This document shows positions 61,530 to 61,748 of a stretch of DNA of 61,748 nucleotides, piece by piece (position 1 is the stretch's first letter; the number at the start of each line of letters is the position of its first letter). The position numbers and the translations under genes are program-made. The stretch comes from Gracilimonas mengyeensis. GTDB taxonomy: Bacteria; Bacteroidota; Rhodothermia; Balneolales; Balneolaceae. The DNA is taken from positions 1 to 61,748 of the forward strand of contig NZ_FXTP01000021.1 in NCBI RefSeq assembly GCF_900182705.1. Reading direction: 5' to 3'. A model generated the notes under the pieces. The model was not told the origin of the DNA, did no database searches, and saw only the letters and a list, made by a program, of their open reading frames with translations.

Positions 61530-61600
61530 CTTACATCCCTCATAATCAATTCAAGAACTCATTGAATTGATTGATCTCCCTTCAAAGGGAGACTTTCCTA
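61530..61600. repeat. Hairpin family P, copy 4
   Basis: AATCAATTCAA, loop GAACTCA, TTGAATTGATT, then CTCCCTTCAAAGGGAG, following CATCCCTCAT. Confidence 0.8.
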
Positions 61601-61748
61601 TTTAGCAAGTATATAAATGGTTGAGACGGACATCGGCGTTGTAGGCGGAATTGTGGAATTGCAACAAAAAAGAGGACAGAGAGTTAGGGTAGTCAAGCCG
61701 CTATGTTCTTTGTTAGTAGTTGTTCAATTTGTGTTGGAGTCCGGTAGC

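Larger units (their letters stand above)
61365..61748. other. Gap after rluB with simple and palindromic repeats
   Basis: Three tandem TTGCAGA units (about 61371-61391), a GTTCC hairpin (61469-61501) and hairpin family P copy 4 (61530-61600) are present. The last 150 bp show nothing recognisable; a gene may begin beyond the window. Confidence 0.65.

Overview
The window looks like a chromosomal segment from a bacterium of the Fibrobacteres-Chlorobi-Bacteroidetes group, most likely the Balneolota/Rhodothermota branch. The reasons are a SusC-style TonB receptor with an N-terminal carboxypeptidase-regulatory domain, an HmuY-type lipoprotein, an UpxY-type antiterminator heading a capsule locus, four-helix-bundle and GIY-YIG accessory genes, weak Shine-Dalgarno signals and intergenic DNA full of palindromic repeats. 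The assignment rests on gene content and recall of families, not on a search.

Positions 1-28 kb hold mostly conserved chromosomal genes. They are a CoA-type Nudix hydrolase, a GhrA-like reductase, ppc-ilvE-crcB, tag, purF-engB-serA, an iron/heme module, a TPR histidine kinase, a DAO-family oxidoreductase convergent with MnmD, a DUF4097 protein divergent from an M20 amidohydrolase, an OsmC protein and an S9 peptidase. The iron/heme module (11.5-16.6 kb) consists of a 25-bp Fur-like palindrome, a TonB receptor, a lipoprotein with three tandem HmuY-like domains and an exported protein with two CbiX-type chelatase motifs.

Positions 28-57.7 kb are a surface-polysaccharide locus. A nucleotidyltransferase/winged-helix protein and UpxY stand at its head (57.7-56.4 kb). 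Transcription then runs on the minus strand through fcl, a four-helix-bundle gene and gmd (GDP-fucose). Next comes an AT-rich block with a flippase, acyltransferase, nitroreductase, Wzy-like polymerase, pyruvyltransferase, glycosyltransferase and a sulfotransferase gene broken by one in-frame stop. Two glycosyltransferases, a WecG/TagA transferase, another glycosyltransferase, a second flippase, a small membrane protein, a Wzi-like outer-membrane protein, the initiating sugar transferase and ugd follow. A second nucleotide-sugar dehydrogenase lies on the plus strand at the far end. scpB and rluB close the window on the plus strand.

The most unusual material is intergenic. At least six families of palindromic repeat fill almost every gap beyond 23.8 kb. 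A 147-149 bp inverted-repeat element occurs as an array directly around a small GIY-YIG nuclease gene (41.0-42.9 kb). A four-helix-bundle gene is bracketed by its own direct repeats (54.05-54.57 kb). A hairpin family near the head of the capsule locus and near scpB/rluB keeps a heptanucleotide loop while its stem bases change in compensating pairs. These two gene-plus-repeat associations and the heme module are the best candidates for systems that are not well described.
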